Part shown: piece by piece, positions 32,501 to 40,300 of the stretch
How the letters are laid out: each line of letters opens with the position of its first letter
Position numbering within the stretch: position 1 is the first letter of the stretch
Assembly (NCBI GenBank): GCA_947462335.1
Contig: OX381710.1
Location: forward strand, 30,743,004 to 30,807,003
From: Harmothoe impar
Lineage: Eukaryota > Annelida > Polychaeta > Phyllodocida > Polynoidae
Reading direction: 5' to 3'
Length of the DNA: 64,000 nt
Position numbers and translations under genes: made by a program
The notes under the pieces: generated by a model
The model's input: only the letters and a program-made list of their open reading frames with translations
What the model was told of the DNA's origin: nothing
Databases searched by the model: none

Positions 32501-34187
32501 GATGTGACCTATCAGACTCTATCTCAGTGGAATGCATTAGACCAGGCCACCAGATGGCTGGGTAAGGAACAATTTAAAACCGAGATCAAAGCTCGCCTCT
32601 TGAAGTTCTTTCACTTGCACTGGAGAGCAGATCAGCTTAATCTGATATTCCAGGATAAGAGTATAATCGTGTAGATAAACACTGTTGACGTCAATACCAA
32701 TGTGGATGTCAACCTTGACGTAACCTCCCAATGCAACTGTCCAATTTGTGTAATTCCTGCTCCTAATGAACTGCATGCTATATCATACTAAAACATGAGG
32801 CAAAACTTATGGTATATTGGTTTGACCTGACAAGGTACCTGTTGTAATGTAACATGTAATGTCATGTTTAGTTCTTTTTGTGTGAAAGGGTATGAGCGAA
32901 ATATAACAGATACAAATACAGCCTAAGGCTGACGTAAGGGCTTGCATATTATGCTTAGGTTAAGTGTTCTATTCAGTAAACGAGCTGAAAATTCTAATGA
33001 GTTAGATATACAACTATATGTGGGCTTTTGTATTAATACGACATAGTAATGTAAAGTGACTGTATACCTTTTATATGATCGCCCATAGTCATGAACCAGG
33101 GCAGCGATACAGGGAGACCAGCTGAAAAGCTGATTCTGTAAACTTTCCTGGAAATAAAAACCTTTACAAACTTGAAACTTGAACTTGAACCGTTACACTA
33201 CCAACCCGTGTCTGACTGTTCTCCGCTCCCTACGTTACTGGATCGGTATGGTACAGAGGGGGAGGATTACCCAGGTGTTTCACCCCTTCGGGCTCTCCAC
33301 CAGGGTACGGGGAATCCGACCCCTACAAACGTTTAAAAAAAAATAATCTTAAAATGAGTGGGCAACATTGTGAACACGGTCACTCTGTCATGCAGTTTTA
33401 TGCAGTAGTGTTTGTATCATGCAGTAGACTCTGTTCTGTCTCCACAAAAGTCTTAAAAAAAGTGTCTCAGCTGCTGCTGTATACCTACACTAAGGCTACA
33501 GCATTGCGTTGTATACAACCATGTGGTCCATGTTCTGGTATTGCATTTTTCAATATGATATTGATGTCTGATCTCTTCTGTTGTGGTATCAATCTCTTCG
33601 TATTGATGCCATCTATCTTCTCCACACATTAGACTGATCTAGTAGGCTTAGCATGCCATTACTTTAGATATTGACAGTGACAATGTCAACAATGATCTTA
33701 TTCTCTAGACATCAGAGAAGCAAAAATAACACTTCTGACACCTTTATATACAATCCCTTCATCGTTGACCTAATTTGGATGTGTATTGACCTACATAGAT
33801 AGAGCGTTCCGCTGCAGTCCTCAATCCAAACACAAGAACGTAACGGTAGTCAGTGGGAGACGCGTGGGGGTGACCCAGGCCAGAGAGATACAACGTTTTG
33901 GTACATGCGCTTGTCTACAAACTACCAATCTCAAATTTGAACACACTATAGGCTGCGCTGTTGTCTCTGCCATAGTGGCATTGGCATTGACTGGTCATGT
34001 TGTGAAATTTGAAGGTAGAAAGGAAAGAAAACAGTCGTTTACCATTGCATTTGGAGTCGAGCTCCCGCAGCTGTGTCACATTTCGTTGGAGATCATCGGG
34101 CAGGTTCTCCATGCAGTCCAAGTAGTTTTCCAAGTATGTGGCCGAGCATAATGCCTCCACTGCTGCCTGGTTCAACATGCTCATCAT
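20522..34187 (-). CDS. ING1/2: ING1/ING2-type inhibitor-of-growth protein (PHD finger H3K4me3 reader)
   Basis: Minus-strand exons 34187-34043, 23520-23317, 22995-22805 and 20806-20522 join with matching phases to give 274 residues; human ING1 and ING2 are about 280. The N-terminal ING region reads [20 protein letters not shown], then the landmark [15 protein letters not shown] Lys/Arg-rich stretch (KRQRRQR) in exon 3 is a likely nuclear signal. The C-terminal PHD finger has the full Cys4-His-Cys3 set: C218, C220, C231, C236, H242, C245, C258, C261. Y217, Y225, M228 and W240 stand at aromatic-cage positions for trimethylated H3K4. ING1/2 proteins recruit Sin3-HDAC complexes. The tail after the PHD is only about 13 residues, shorter than the human polybasic tail. 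Intron 1 (10.5 kb) holds a full LINE in the opposite orientation. The ATG pair at 34187 and 34184 leaves the exact start open by one residue. Confidence 0.95.
20807..22804. other. ING intron 3
   Basis: This intron separates the basic linker exon from the PHD exon. It contains one MITE (21236-21459). I saw no ORF or RNA gene of note in the rest. Confidence 0.6.
21236..21459. mobile_element. MITE with CCGTARAACCCC ends
   Basis: A 224-bp element in ING intron 3. The left end CCGTAGAACCCC and the complement of the right end, CCGTAAAACCCC, differ by one base. GGCTTATAGG/CCTATAAG-type words repeat inside (GTTGGGGGTTCGGCT occurs twice). No transposase. Confidence 0.6.
24226..24600 (-). repeat. Diverged inverted copy of the GACTCAGGG-headed repeat
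   Basis: On the minus strand, GGTGAGACGCTTTTTTTCAG and AGAGCTCTATGGGAGCGC match the corresponding parts of 17231-17572 and 35103-35463. A separate GACTCAGGGGGGACCCTGAGTC-type hairpin head lies at 24562-24583. It is too diverged for exact ends. Confidence 0.5.
25226..25446 (-). repeat. tRNA-derived (SINE-like) repeat, uninterrupted copy
   Basis: Read on the minus strand it contains a consensus Pol III A box (TAGTGTAACGG, 25319-25309) and B box (GGTTCGATTCC, 25275-25265). Their starts are 44 bases apart, the spacing of a tRNA. The anticodon arm does not pair convincingly, so this is a tRNA-like promoter and not a tRNA gene. A second copy starts 651 bp downstream (25877) and is split by the LINE. 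It resumes at 33188-33327. Across the compared parts I see one mismatch per segment. Confidence 0.75.
25877..25961 (-). repeat. Left part of the LINE-split tRNA-like repeat
   Basis: Identical to 25226-25310 except for one base (CATTGGATC for CATTTGATC). It stops at AACC inside the A box. The matching remainder begins at AACC again at 33188, after the LINE. Confidence 0.75.
26129..27739 (+). CDS. LINE ORF1: coiled coil + RNA-binding region + NADAR/YbiA-like domain
   Basis: 536 residues. Residues ~25-170 form a long heptad-patterned coiled coil. ~175-300 resemble the RRM-like and C-terminal parts of L1 ORF1 ([39 protein letters not shown]). From ~328 to ~480 there is a region I recognise as NADAR/YbiA-type: [37 protein letters not shown], then [31 protein letters not shown] and [16 protein letters not shown]. 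In the family, the VEHYYQAxKF-like segment carries the conserved Glu (here E356), and YbiA cleaves the N-glycosidic bond of riboflavin intermediates. The usual WG near D..WG.G reads AIG here, so activity is uncertain. The tail (480-536) is highly charged. No stop or frameshift is present. Confidence 0.85.
   Translation: MSQEKNNNPNTRARAGSKMAAAGDSLEGKMDMMLTELQGVKTELHTVKTGLNDISALKDLIASFKQTQEEVKTTKSDVSRLDVRTTTLETEVKATKTRVNELENSASSVTTDIEQLQLDMVDRDTTIRTMQKQIDDLLKLEKEIHKIKNVHDNMESHMEDVIDRRVEERLDRESRKKNLVIDQMPEYRNQNLSQDIIGMLAAMDITISIQNIEYVHRIGRPGRGIRPVVVGFNVRALRDEVLARRNILKSTTNYKAYWINCDLTEEMKDHHKVLRAIADLAADQGARVAIVGDSIIINENKFTKNSLSQLPEEFSLHRAFTRYTPQGVAFMGRYSPLSNWFPVEFDLEGKQWNCVEQYYMWHKAKFHDREDIARMILNENEPHTIKKMGDSFPTRKEWNLKKSLEVLEKGASAKFQQDPEVAQVLERTGDRPILEATRDRRHAIGHTIFSKELRQGRATLVGKNAMGKLLEKIRGKLLSEKKEERRAQIERERVERETERARLEEVLPSGLTVEQEEAIQEVERQVEKDIRCETEL
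27873..28112 (+). promoter_or_regulatory. Internal LINE CCAAT-box (NF-Y-type) array in ~63-bp tandem repeats
   Basis: A 62-63 bp unit beginning CCGCCTTTT is repeated about 2.7 times (starts at 27873, 27936, 27998). CCAAT occurs at 27912, 27974, 28037, 28076 and 28108. The first three have the extended form GACCAAT followed by C/G-A-G. TTGACGTCGG, a CRE-like site, lies at about 27880. CCAAT boxes spaced like this typically bind NF-Y. The position is between ORF1 and the middle ORF, so it could drive a transcript carrying the middle ORF and ORF2. Promoter activity itself is inferred. Confidence 0.6.
28022..28936 (+). CDS. LINE middle ORF: SGNH-hydrolase-like protein with degenerate active site
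   Basis: 304 codons from the first ATG. Later in-frame ATGs at 28136 and 28214 are more likely starts, because codons before them overlap the CCAAT array. The order of segments recalls SGNH/GDSL hydrolases. There is an early IYADRRGRD (D93) where block I (GDS-R) would be. [13 protein letters not shown] (G146-D150) stands where block III (GxND) would be. Then come FCPIVGARI and [16 protein letters not shown], followed by [10 protein letters not shown] (D274), where block V would need Asp-x-x-His. The catalytic Ser and His are not evident. I recall similar proteins from other marine invertebrate genomes, usually unannotated, but cannot verify that here. Some LINE ORF1 proteins carry an SGNH esterase domain. 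Here it is a separate ORF between ORF1 and ORF2. Confidence 0.6.
   Translation: MIPHRPMRKCVTYSADQQPMNEQDALPPAQSQPALHHSMERSAISVLSAGQSTSYTTWIILYATMSTMKPDWAEPMDPDHMAIAASEVRIYADRRGRDIEIGLNTAYDPLHTYKVICESQASIQTLSKLAVDDYLVSPCHAVVVIGGFADVCSWDELELALPVVGLFPRSYKAENIIRDFSRKILRADQYVWAKVPCLKIIFCPIVGARIPLPYPQCAIPGINYQLVLEEAIVGVNERVVVVNNNRGVPTPPLYRHIHRSTSQGVQHVYQHLEDVIDPNPTCLIIWAEYIIDAVNNVNGQGQEG
29753..32674 (+). CDS. LINE ORF2: AP endonuclease + reverse transcriptase
   Basis: 973 residues with both catalytic domains intact. Endonuclease motifs near the N-terminus are [29 protein letters not shown], the conserved Asp of NVIDQILTD, and the terminal ISDHIPV. The reverse transcriptase shows [41 protein letters not shown] and the active-site MYADDTLL (Asp pair at about 690-692). 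The C-terminus has the usual thumb-like region and PLHxxxxxW-type tail remnants ([12 protein letters not shown]). No RNase H motif seen. It nicks target DNA and copies the element RNA in the nucleus by target-primed reverse transcription. The ATG at 29753 is the first in frame, only 31 residues before the endonuclease core. Confidence 0.92.
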   Translation: MPHLVSTGANYNFNANEREKGLLLIAWNIHSMQGKKETIKFFCYDRKPDVLTLSETWLKSRDDLDLTYEATGYSLHRWDRPTTVAGGLCMYVKEDIAHMRLENECFNLMTPDCEMMGIKLIRKGCKPEFIFSIYRPPRGNVSVFVDLITTAVVEAKAQYRNCVIHVVGDFNMNLSSEVFDGSPLDTLCKDHDLWPCIDEATRPLYHPTNVIDQILTDSNIVADSGVIRVNISDHIPVYIRLKKPRNPSKKETIVGRSYIKYKFDDVRNELLKTDWVEFRRETNPNIAWNDMEAKIRAMADTLYPERKFKVRQDRPNWLTREMLELYRDRDLALTKAIRSGREEDRDVARALRNKANSATRKAKGAYIKQLLRRYINDPKKFWQVVSEILPKRTTRRWINLINKEGDPIESLETADIVNKFFAKVGENLAGDLPSEEEDPETVPRAPSNSFSLGIISKEDVLKEINKIDIYKSSGFPSLSARLVRDALLVLQIPFTHIINCSIVSNIYPDSWKRATVVPIPKVVNAQYPSQLRPISLLPITGKIMERFIHAQLYSYLEDNNLLNSSQNGFRRGRSTLDTVFLMAQKIHEGKVGRKKIGLVFLDFAKAFNCLDHSILLSKLESLGLCMDTVEWFRSYLNERVQKTVCNKTESCYENVLYGIPQGSILGPLLFIVYVNNLPLLDIQSAIKMYADDTLLILEAETVELVQMGLQRDLDAISKWCNANSLTINVQKSKHMLINNGDANEMKLIMNGTELESVTVYKYLGVQIDYGMTFIQQVKGMFQSIRYKVWLLMMCRDYIDLYTAFKIMKSMLMPYFDYGLVFTTCVSNNLMYKFQVMYNKCIRVCLKIRDPRDISVKQLYVEAKVLPIDLRRLYLQLTLCHRLMFNGQIRVTPCTGTRASSAPTAYRTQPKAVGLVKDVTYQTLSQWNALDQATRWLGKEQFKTEIKARLLKFFHLHWRADQLNLIFQDKSIIV
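32675..33187 (+). other. LINE 3' UTR and tail
   Basis: Non-coding sequence after ORF2, ending ACAAACTTGAAACTTGAACTTG with short GAACTT-type repeats, as in many CR1/Jockey-like LINEs that lack a long poly(A). The next four bases (AACC) belong to the resumed host repeat. Confidence 0.6.
33188..33327 (-). repeat. Right part of the LINE-split tRNA-like repeat
   Basis: 140 bases matching 25307-25446 with a single mismatch (C at 33207 for T at 25326). It completes the copy that begins at 25877. After 33327 the sequence diverges from that following 25446. Confidence 0.8.
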
Positions 34188-34399
34188 TGGGATTCTCTTC
34201 TATTGAAGTAAAGCCGAGAACACATTTGAAATTCAAAGACTTGTGGCAAAACTTTGCCAATATCTGAACGTACACAACGATCCTAAATGTGTTTCCCTCC
34301 GGTTGTTGAAACTCGCCTCGTTTTCGACGGTGACCTTTTTGACGTCATTTCCGGGGATTCCCCCAAGGTGAAGGTCGGTGGAAATGTACTCGGCGTGTT
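34188..34399. promoter_or_regulatory. Bidirectional ING / CARS2 promoter
   Basis: The start codons of ING (minus) and CARS2 (plus) are about 212 bp apart at the closest ATG choice. TGACGTCA, a full CRE palindrome, is at 34340-34347, followed directly by TTCCGG (34349-34354), an ETS core. CRE plus ETS is a common pairing in divergent housekeeping promoters. No TATA box seen. Confidence 0.65.
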
Positions 34400-37300
34400 G
34401 TGAAGTTGACAGAAACTACTTTATCGCATCCTCTCCGATATCATAATGAAACACCCCGAACAAACTTAACAGTCATGTATCTCTCTGTGATGAATACGTT
34501 GTCCATCTATACGGGACCATGTAGGAGGTGCATCGGGAGCTGGAAAACCATTGCCAGTTCGTCCTCGCCCTGCCCCCCACCACAGCGATGGATCCACACT
34601 CCTCCCCTTGGTGGAGCACGGCTGTCAAAATTTGGCAGTAACTCAAACGCCAAGGTCGCAATGAGAGTTCCTCCGTTTCGCTACTCCGCGCTATCGCAAC
34701 AGTCTGGGCCTCTGTGGCCAGTCGTTACGCGGGAGTTACATTTATCCAGAAACATTAGTTTGGAGCAGAGTGTCAAATTCTCACGACAAGGATGTCAGCA
34801 ACTGCAGCAGTGGCAACACAGGAGGGGCCACACCACGTCCACTGCTGCCAGTACGAAACACCCCAAGCAGACTACCCAACAAGCTACAGAAAATGATGAA
34901 CCCGAGCGTGGATGGGTTCTACCACAGGGCCTGGACACAGGGATAAAGATGTATAATAGCCTGACAAGAAGAAAGGAAAGTTTAATATTGCCAAAAGGAA
35001 GACTTGCTACATGGTAATTTTACTCCAACTTTCAAGTGCTAATGTTTAACAACAGGGGGAAGGCAATAAAATGTCAACCCCTCTTAGGGATCAATCTCTT
35101 TTTGACTCAGGGTTACCCTGAGTCTTGTGCGACGGGTGGCGATGGGCTCCTCGGCGAAAAATTTAAAACAGCTGTCATTCCTTCAAAATTGGAGCTTTTT
35201 CTCTCAATTTTGTGTCATTAGATGCGGTACAATGTTGTCCTTCCTATGTAATCGCGCTTTAATCCATTTTCAAACGCTTCCCCCTGAAAAGCATGATTTT
35301 AATTTTGTGTCTAAATGGTGGTAATTTGCTTCAGCATAGAGCCCTATGGGAGCCTGTAGATAACCCTTGACATTTAACAGTTACATATTGAACGGGCTCA
35401 GTGCTAAGTCAATGGGACAGATCTCGGCAGCCGACCAAACCGGGGTGAGACACTTTTTTTCAGCAAGCTTTGACTGGATCCAATGGTAATTTAACACAGG
35501 GAAGTACTACACTACTTCCCAAAGGAGATGCCATCCTATATCATATACTAGGCCCAACATACGCTGCAGTATGTTAGATACCGGTATGGTAATTTAATGG
35601 TAATTTAATATATATGTTGCTGTCCAGTGTTGTTCAATACATGACAAATATTTTGAGAACAAAAACAGACAACCCTGTAGTAGGATATAGCTCAGACCCT
35701 ACTAAGCACTATTCGCTGTTACTTACAATATGGACATGGGAGCTTTTTATTCAGTGTGTGTCTGACATAGACGTGAGAGGACAAAAGACATAGATAGCCA
35801 AGATCGGGGAACATGAAAATTTGAATTTGGGCCTAAGTACCCCCCCAAAAGAAAGTCAATGTCCACATTTTTTTTGAGTATACCCTTCTTTTGCGCGGCT
35901 TGCCTCACTCGGTGTGGCTTTCTTAGGGCACCTGCGTCATGCGACCTATAGGTTGTGTGGTGCAGGCCTATAGGTAGTTGTGAGTTCCTGACTTGTGACG
36001 CACAATTTGGGTATGCTATCCGAAACAGTCCAGCCAGGATATAATAGGGGGAGCAATGGATGGATATGGATAGTGGACTAGGGTAAACCAAAGGTGCTGA
36101 ATTCATTTCTGTTATGTGTAGGATGATATCTAGGTCGGAAAAAGGTCAAAATCAAGGTCAAAGGTCACATCTTTAAGAATCCCATTAATACAAGAGTGCA
36201 CCCTTTCTCTTTCTTACTATGATAAATGATACATTTCCCTTCACACCTCTACCTGACCCTGAGTCTAGTTAACGGGGGAAGGGGAAGGGGAAGGGACTCG
36301 GGGTTGGGACTCGGGGGTGAGACTCGGGGGTGGGACTCGGGGTTGGGACTCAGGGGTGGAACTTGGGGGTGGGACTAGGGGTTGGGACTCGGGGTTGGGA
36401 CTTGGGGTTGGGACTCGGGGTTGGGACTCGGGGGAGGGACTCGGGGTTGGGACTCGGGGTTGGGACTCGGGGTTGGGACTCGGGGGTGGGACTCGGGGGT
36501 GAGACTCGGGGGTTGGGACATGGGGTTGGGACATTAGCTGGGGATTTGGGGATGAACAATATTATTACATGTATATGTATACTCCTATATGATGATACTA
36601 CATTTCCCCCCGACCCTGAGTCATTTGTGATGCAGTCACACGTTCGATTTTTTTCTATAACAGGGGGGGGGGGCAAAAAACTTTGGACCTCTTTACCGGG
36701 GGAGGGTGTAAAAAATTTGTATCCCTCTTGGGGGGGGGGGGGGGAGAATGTAACCTGTTTTGAGCCAAAAAGCCACTGCGTTACTATGCTTCAAAGAAAG
36801 GGCCCGCACGCGTACCAATTTTCGACCCTAAGAGAGGAGGTAAAAAAAATTGACCCCTCGACCGGGGGGGGGGGGGAGTGCAGGTGTAAAATATTTCCAC
36901 ACGCAGACCCACCCACCCACCATTGTTAAGAAATGATCACACCCTTATAGCTGCAAACAATGTATTTTCCTGAATAACTGCTTAGATGGCCAATCCTGTT
37001 TTAGAATGTCAATGTGTATATCTACCCATATAGGTTAAATCAGTAGATTTGTTATGTCACTTATGACAGTAATACCCCGACTGGATTCAATTTGTGGCAT
37101 AGGGTTAACCTCACACCTTTAAAAAAAGTAATGCATGCTCCACCATATTGCTTTTCTGTTTATGTTAGAATCCAATGTAAGTTTTTAAACTTCTTTTTGT
37201 GAGACACAAAGGCATGATACGGCAAATGTATTGAGGGAGTCAGTGCTAATTTTTAACAATAGGGGTAGGGTGTGTGTGTGTGGGGGGGGGGGGGGGGGGG

Positions 37301-40300
37301 ATTTAGACCCCTTGACCGGGGAGGGGGTAAACAATTCCACCCCGTCTCATGATTTGTCAGGTCAAGTCAAGAGTTGAGGACGCCGTCTTCAAGACGGATC
37401 ATATCAGAATGTGGTAGTATAACCGAGGTGTAGGCACTGACACATGTGGACATTTTTTAGCAGCTTAGACATGCCCCGTCCAGGTAGTCGGCTGTAATTC
37501 ATATGACCCAGGTAAACATCACTGGCCTCTGGGTCAGGTCGGTCTGGTCAGGCCAAATCATATAAACTGCCATGCATACATTTTCATAAAATCCATAAAC
37601 TGGTTTAGGTATAGAAGAGGGGAAGGAATGTGGGGTTTGAAAATTGTATTATGAATATTCATCATGTGTGATACAGTAGGCTATATATCTAGCTTGGTCC
37701 TTGGATCAAGATAGCATGTTATCATATGTAGACAGATAAGATTGCATATTATATTAGCTGCACTAGACGAAAGGTTCTTTGCAATCAGATTATAACATAA
37801 ACTGATATGAGGACATCGAAGGTTACCTATAAGATAACGCGGTCAAGATTGTAAACACGGTTTTATCTACGGTGTTGCCGAAAACCTTTTAGGTACACAG
37901 GCCAATGTTGCCTGTACCATGGGATCGTACACAGGCCATTCTGCGTTCACCCAGGCCATATCTATTCAGTCGGTGTAAATTGATGTTATATAGAGCATTT
38001 CATCCTAATTGAAATTAATAAATACAATTTCAGGGCTGCAACTTACAATGTTGATTTGAGAATATTCAACATAGCTGGAAAATGTTTACAATAGTGACAG
38101 GGACTTACTCAGCTTCTAGTAGAAATATTTGAGAAAATCTTTCATTGTTGGAAGCTGATATAATATCCGGTCATTGTGGTTGGTATCCAAGGGCCTTACA
38201 CCAGTCATTACGATTCCGCACAGGCGACGGCTTGTATGCCAGTGTCATTTTGGCACCACTGGGCTCAGCTGATTACAGAATTGCATTACTACAGGTGTAT
38301 TAGCTGTTGATGAGGATTTACAAAGACACATTTAGAACCCCTTTATTTAATGCTTCATGAGCCAGTAACTAAAACTGTTTAGACGCCCTAAAATGCTAAA
38401 ACTATTTAATTTGATCACACAATGCATTTTAGTTTTAAAATCATTATTATGTTTGCATTTGTAATACGGTCTATTGTCGTATTAAGTATAAACACAGTTA
38501 CTTATGATTTTTCAGGTACGCTTGTGGTCCTACCGTTTACGATCATGCACACATAGGACACGCCAGGTAAATAAACCAGAGTCGTACTAGAAGTCCCAAA
38601 AGATTCGATATAAATCCCCCACAGTATTTTTGCTCTCACCTGATAGCCTACTGTTCATATGGTTCATCTGAATAATTCTGAGGATTGTTCTGACCAAATA
38701 TGAAGTTAAGGACGAACATATATCAGCCTAGAAAGTTTTACCCAGCTAAAACGTCCCTTTCACGTTTGCGGATATTTTATTACAACTAAACTACCGGTAG
38801 TATTCTTGATACAGTGTATTCTAAAATCCGACAAAATGTTATCACCCGACAGTTCCTATGTACGGACAGACATAATACGGCGAGTTCTAATACACCACTT
38901 CAACATCGATGTGGTAATGGTGGTGGGGGTGACGGACATCGATGACAAGATCATCAAACGGGTCAAAGAGGTGAGAAATCTCAAGAATATTTATACCATT
39001 AGGTAACAGGGATAGCTCTACAATTGTACAAGTTGTACAATTTTAACTTATTTTCAGCAATGCCTAATCCCACACCGATTCTGTTTTAGGTTATTTGTTA
39101 CAAGTTAGTTCAAATTAAAATATCAATGAATTGGAGAGTTAGTTAAATAATTCCAGAATCATGTTAAGGCTCCATGGACTGGTACCACAGTAAAGATTAG
39201 GAGATACAAATTGGCCTAGCAAAGTCTTATCAACGTTTCAACCATTTGATAATTGTCTATGTTTTGTAGACTGGAGTTAGTCACAGACACCTGACAAGGT
39301 CTTTCGAGGATGAGTTCTTCAAGGACATGGAGACGATGAACATTATGCCGCCAACAGTGAAGGTCCGAGTCACCGAACACATCCCGCAAGTCATATACTT
39401 CATCAACAAACTCATCAGTCAAGGCTTCGCCTATAAAACACCAACCGGTATGTCAATTAATTCAAATATATTCATTGAGGATTTATTTGTTATAAAAAGA
39501 AAATCAATGTAGATGAGTTACCAACATTTTGAATATTGCCACAACTCGCCAGCTTAAAAATGTTGCTAGGGCATTTACTGCCAGATAACGGTTGTGTGAA
39601 TTCATTCTTGCCAACATGCTGAGAAATCTTACGCCCTAAACAGCTTAAACATTTTACAAACGGTAAATCAGACGCGATCTAGGAGTACATTTTGACCATT
39701 ATTCAGTGCATTTATAAGTAGCATACAATAAAATAAAATCATATTGAGAATTTATATCTTTTTAGGGTACTTAAAAAACACACTTGAATATGGAGAGCGC
39801 ACTGTATATTATTAGGACAGGGCGCTAAATAATCAAATAGGTGATAGATAAATATAGTGCTGATTCTGCCATAATGTGATCTGCACAGGGACAGTGTACT
39901 TCGACGTACAGCAGTATGGGCGGTACGGGCGGCTCTGGACCCACAGCCTCGACACACAGATACGAGACGCCACTGACAAAGAGAAGAAGGGACCGCGGGA
40001 CTTTGCTCTTTGGAAGGCGGCAAAACCTGATGAGCCCTCCTGGGACTCTCCGTGGGGTAAAGGACGCCCAGGTTGGCACATAGAGTGTTCAACCATGGCC
40101 AGGTAGGGGGAGCACTGCAATGGCATACTTTCTATATAATTATGGTTCTGTGATGACCATTAAATTAGGGAGTTAAGTGGCCCTCTCTGAAACCCCTCAG
40201 GCCACTACCACAACCCCATTTGCTAAAGAATGATCGCTCCCTGACATTCATTTCTGATAGAATACTGACCAGGGCTCTATGGAGGTCATTAAAATGCATG

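Larger units (their letters stand above)
25962..33187 (+). mobile_element. Full-length non-LTR retrotransposon (LINE) with three intact ORFs
   Basis: Its limits come from the tRNA-like repeat it interrupts. The host repeat breaks after AACC (25958-25961) and resumes with AACC at 33188-33191, consistent with a 4-bp target duplication. The 7.2-kb element has a short 5' UTR, ORF1 (26129-27739), a CCAAT-box array (27873-28112), a middle ORF (28022 or 28136 to 28936), ORF2 (29753-32674) and a ~0.5-kb 3' UTR. The 3' UTR ends in a GAACTT-type short repeat rather than a long poly(A). All three ORFs are uninterrupted, so the copy is young or recently active. The RT and endonuclease are of the CR1/Jockey general type, without a visible RNase H. 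It lies antisense in ING intron 1. Confidence 0.88.
35014..38515. other. CARS2 intron 1
   Basis: A 3.5-kb intron filled with repeats described separately: 35103-35463, 36265-36540, 36660-36910 and 37872-38261. The remainder shows no gene. Confidence 0.7.

Noticed and set aside
25307..33327. A 140-bp target-site duplication around the LINE (25307-25446 and 33188-33327).
   Set aside because: The sequence just left of the LINE (25877-25961) plus 33188-33327 rebuilds one copy of a repeat whose other copy is 25226-25446. Two repeat copies, one interrupted with only a 4-bp AACC duplication, explain the match better.
36265..36540. Pro/Ser-rich protein genes on both strands.
   Set aside because: They are translations of a 14-bp minisatellite; both strands are open only because the unit lacks stops.
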